NCBI GenBank assembly: GCA_023146365.1
Contig: JAGLCE010000115.1
Location: 1 to 5,503, forward strand
Origin: Endozoicomonadaceae bacterium
GTDB taxonomy: Bacteria; Pseudomonadota; Gammaproteobacteria; Pseudomonadales; Endozoicomonadaceae
Reading direction: 5' to 3'
DNA: 5,503 bases
A program made the position numbers and the translations under genes. Shown in pieces: positions 4,513 through 5,503 of this stretch. Position 1 is the stretch's first letter. The number at the start of each line of letters is the position of its first letter. The notes under the pieces are model-generated. The model was not told the origin of the DNA. It ran no database searches and saw only the letters and a program-made list of their open reading frames with translations.

Positions 4513-5487
4513 GTGCAGCCATCAACGATTATCAGTAATCAAACCAATAATAATGTTGGTGATCATCAATATTATGATAAGAATGATGAAATCGATCTTC
4601 TAGCATTAATAAAAATAATTTGGAGTTATAAATGGCTCACCATAATAATGTGCAGTGTCGCTATTGTCAGATCTGTTTTCTTTGCATTGAATGCACAGGA
4701 AAGCTGGATTGCAAAAAGTGAAATTAGCAAACCTCAACTTAAAAACGTGTATTCATTTCATAGAGACATCAAAGAGTTAGTCGTAATCATAGGCGAGCAA
4801 AATTTCCACAATGCTATGATCAGTTTAAGTGAACCTCAAAAACTGTTTAGTTTGTTTGTCGAATTATTTAACATGCCATTATATAAAAAGAGCTTTTTTG
4901 AAAGTAGACCTGAATTTCTAAATTACTTAAAGAAACACAGTATTGAAAAGATAGGAGACGATAAAACTGCTGAAAATAAATTAAAACGAAATCGCTATCG
5001 GGCTGCTTTAAATGATTGGCAGAAATATGTTGGAGCAATAAACAATACGAAGCTTAACACTGTTTCACTTTCATTTAAAAGTGAAGCACAAGAGTCATCT
5101 TCACAACTACTTAGTGCATACATTGCCTATATCAGTCAGGAAGTAAAAAACACTCTGTATAGTGAGCTTCTTTTATCGATTGATATACATAAAAATCGTA
5201 TCGTTACTACCATTGATATGGCTAAGAAAATTGCTAAAGATAAACTAGCCATGGAAATTAAGAAAGCAGAATATGCCTACAAAATTGCATTAAGCGCCAA
5301 TATCGATAATTACCAAACCGGCTCAAACGGTGAGGAGGAATTATTCCACGTTAACTTAGGCAGCAAAGCATTGAAAGAAACAATTAAGTCTTTAAAGTTA
5401 CTTGCTGATGATTTTATTATTTTAGATCCTGAAGTCAGTAAACATCAGATTGCTCTCGATCAATTAAACCACTTTACGATTACCTGA
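4513..5487 (+). CDS. wzz: Wzz-family polysaccharide chain-length determinant, apparently C-terminally truncated
   Basis: Wzz proteins are inner-membrane co-polymerases whose periplasmic domain sets the chain length of O-antigen or related polysaccharide made by Wzy. The 324-residue product has a polar N-terminus, then DEIDLLALIKIIWSYKW (25-41), which is the conserved Wzz approach to the first membrane helix, the helix itself (about 42-59), ESWIAKSEISKPQL (63-76), a long helical, coiled-coil-rich periplasmic region, and an LFHVNLGSKALKETI block near 280 that is typical of marine gammaproteobacterial Wzz. The normal ending is missing: the proline-rich P-x2-P-x4-KP segment and the second membrane helix do not occur before TGA at 5485-5487. 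After this stop the frame goes on as IRDFK to the window edge, resembling the family's path toward its FRYL motif. Arg53 sits inside the first helix, which is unusual. The start is GTG at 4513. The gene is AT-rich compared with efp/epmA. It is probably the first gene of a polysaccharide operon leaving the window. Confidence 0.82.
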   Translation: MQPSTIISNQTNNNVGDHQYYDKNDEIDLLALIKIIWSYKWLTIIMCSVAIVRSVFFALNAQESWIAKSEISKPQLKNVYSFHRDIKELVVIIGEQNFHNAMISLSEPQKLFSLFVELFNMPLYKKSFFESRPEFLNYLKKHSIEKIGDDKTAENKLKRNRYRAALNDWQKYVGAINNTKLNTVSLSFKSEAQESSSQLLSAYIAYISQEVKNTLYSELLLSIDIHKNRIVTTIDMAKKIAKDKLAMEIKKAEYAYKIALSANIDNYQTGSNGEEELFHVNLGSKALKETIKSLKLLADDFIILDPEVSKHQIALDQLNHFTIT

Positions 5488-5503
5488 ATCCGTGACTTCA
5501 AAG

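Noticed and set aside
27..5487. UGA read as tryptophan (alternative genetic code)
   Set aside because: efp, epmA and the ISAs1 gene use TGG for all their Trp residues and have no internal TGA, epmA ends at TGA at the expected length, and two of the TGA-containing genes also carry frameshifts, so decay is the simpler explanation.
1..5503. tRNA or rRNA genes
   Set aside because: I saw no tRNA T-loop (GGTTCRANYCC) with a matching acceptor stem and no conserved rRNA segments on either strand.

Overview
The window looks like a gammaproteobacterial chromosome segment. It carries an elongation factor P gene with Lys34 in the loop that EpmA modifies, the EpmA gene itself directly downstream, an ops/JUMPstart-like element of the kind recognised by RfaH, and a Wzz-family polysaccharide chain-length regulator. 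The combination suggests a gammaproteobacterium, possibly a marine one. The sequence alone does not support a genus.

Layout: (1) 1-270 holds the decayed 3' part of an IS5-family transposase on the minus strand. (2) 389-2095 is the healthy core: a good promoter, efp, then epmA on the same strand. EF-P rescues ribosomes stalled at polyproline, and EpmA attaches beta-lysine to EF-P Lys34, so enzyme and substrate are encoded together. No epmB (the lysine 2,3-aminomutase) is visible here. (3) 2161-4057 is a graveyard of three unrelated mobile-element genes lying almost end to end. These are the C-terminal tail of a group II intron maturase (minus), a nearly full-length REP-associated tyrosine transposase (RAYT, minus) broken by two single-base insertions and one nonsense codon, and a head-truncated ISAs1-family transposase (plus). 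(4) 4097-4512 is a long non-coding leader with a quasi-palindrome over a possible promoter, a hairpin plus ops-like site, two short tandem repeats (one a potential G-quadruplex) and an AT-rich hairpin. (5) 4513-5487 is an AT-rich wzz-type gene. It stops before the second membrane segment expected of the family, and coding-like sequence seems to continue in frame after the stop.

Reading across the window, a conserved translation-factor operon is separated by layered, decaying insertions from what looks like the first gene of a surface-polysaccharide operon. The ops site and long leader suggest that this operon depends on RfaH antitermination. I found no clearly new multi-gene system. The most useful leads are the ops-like leader with its unusual repeats, the truncated wzz, and the precisely reconstructible RAYT with its A9 slippery tract.
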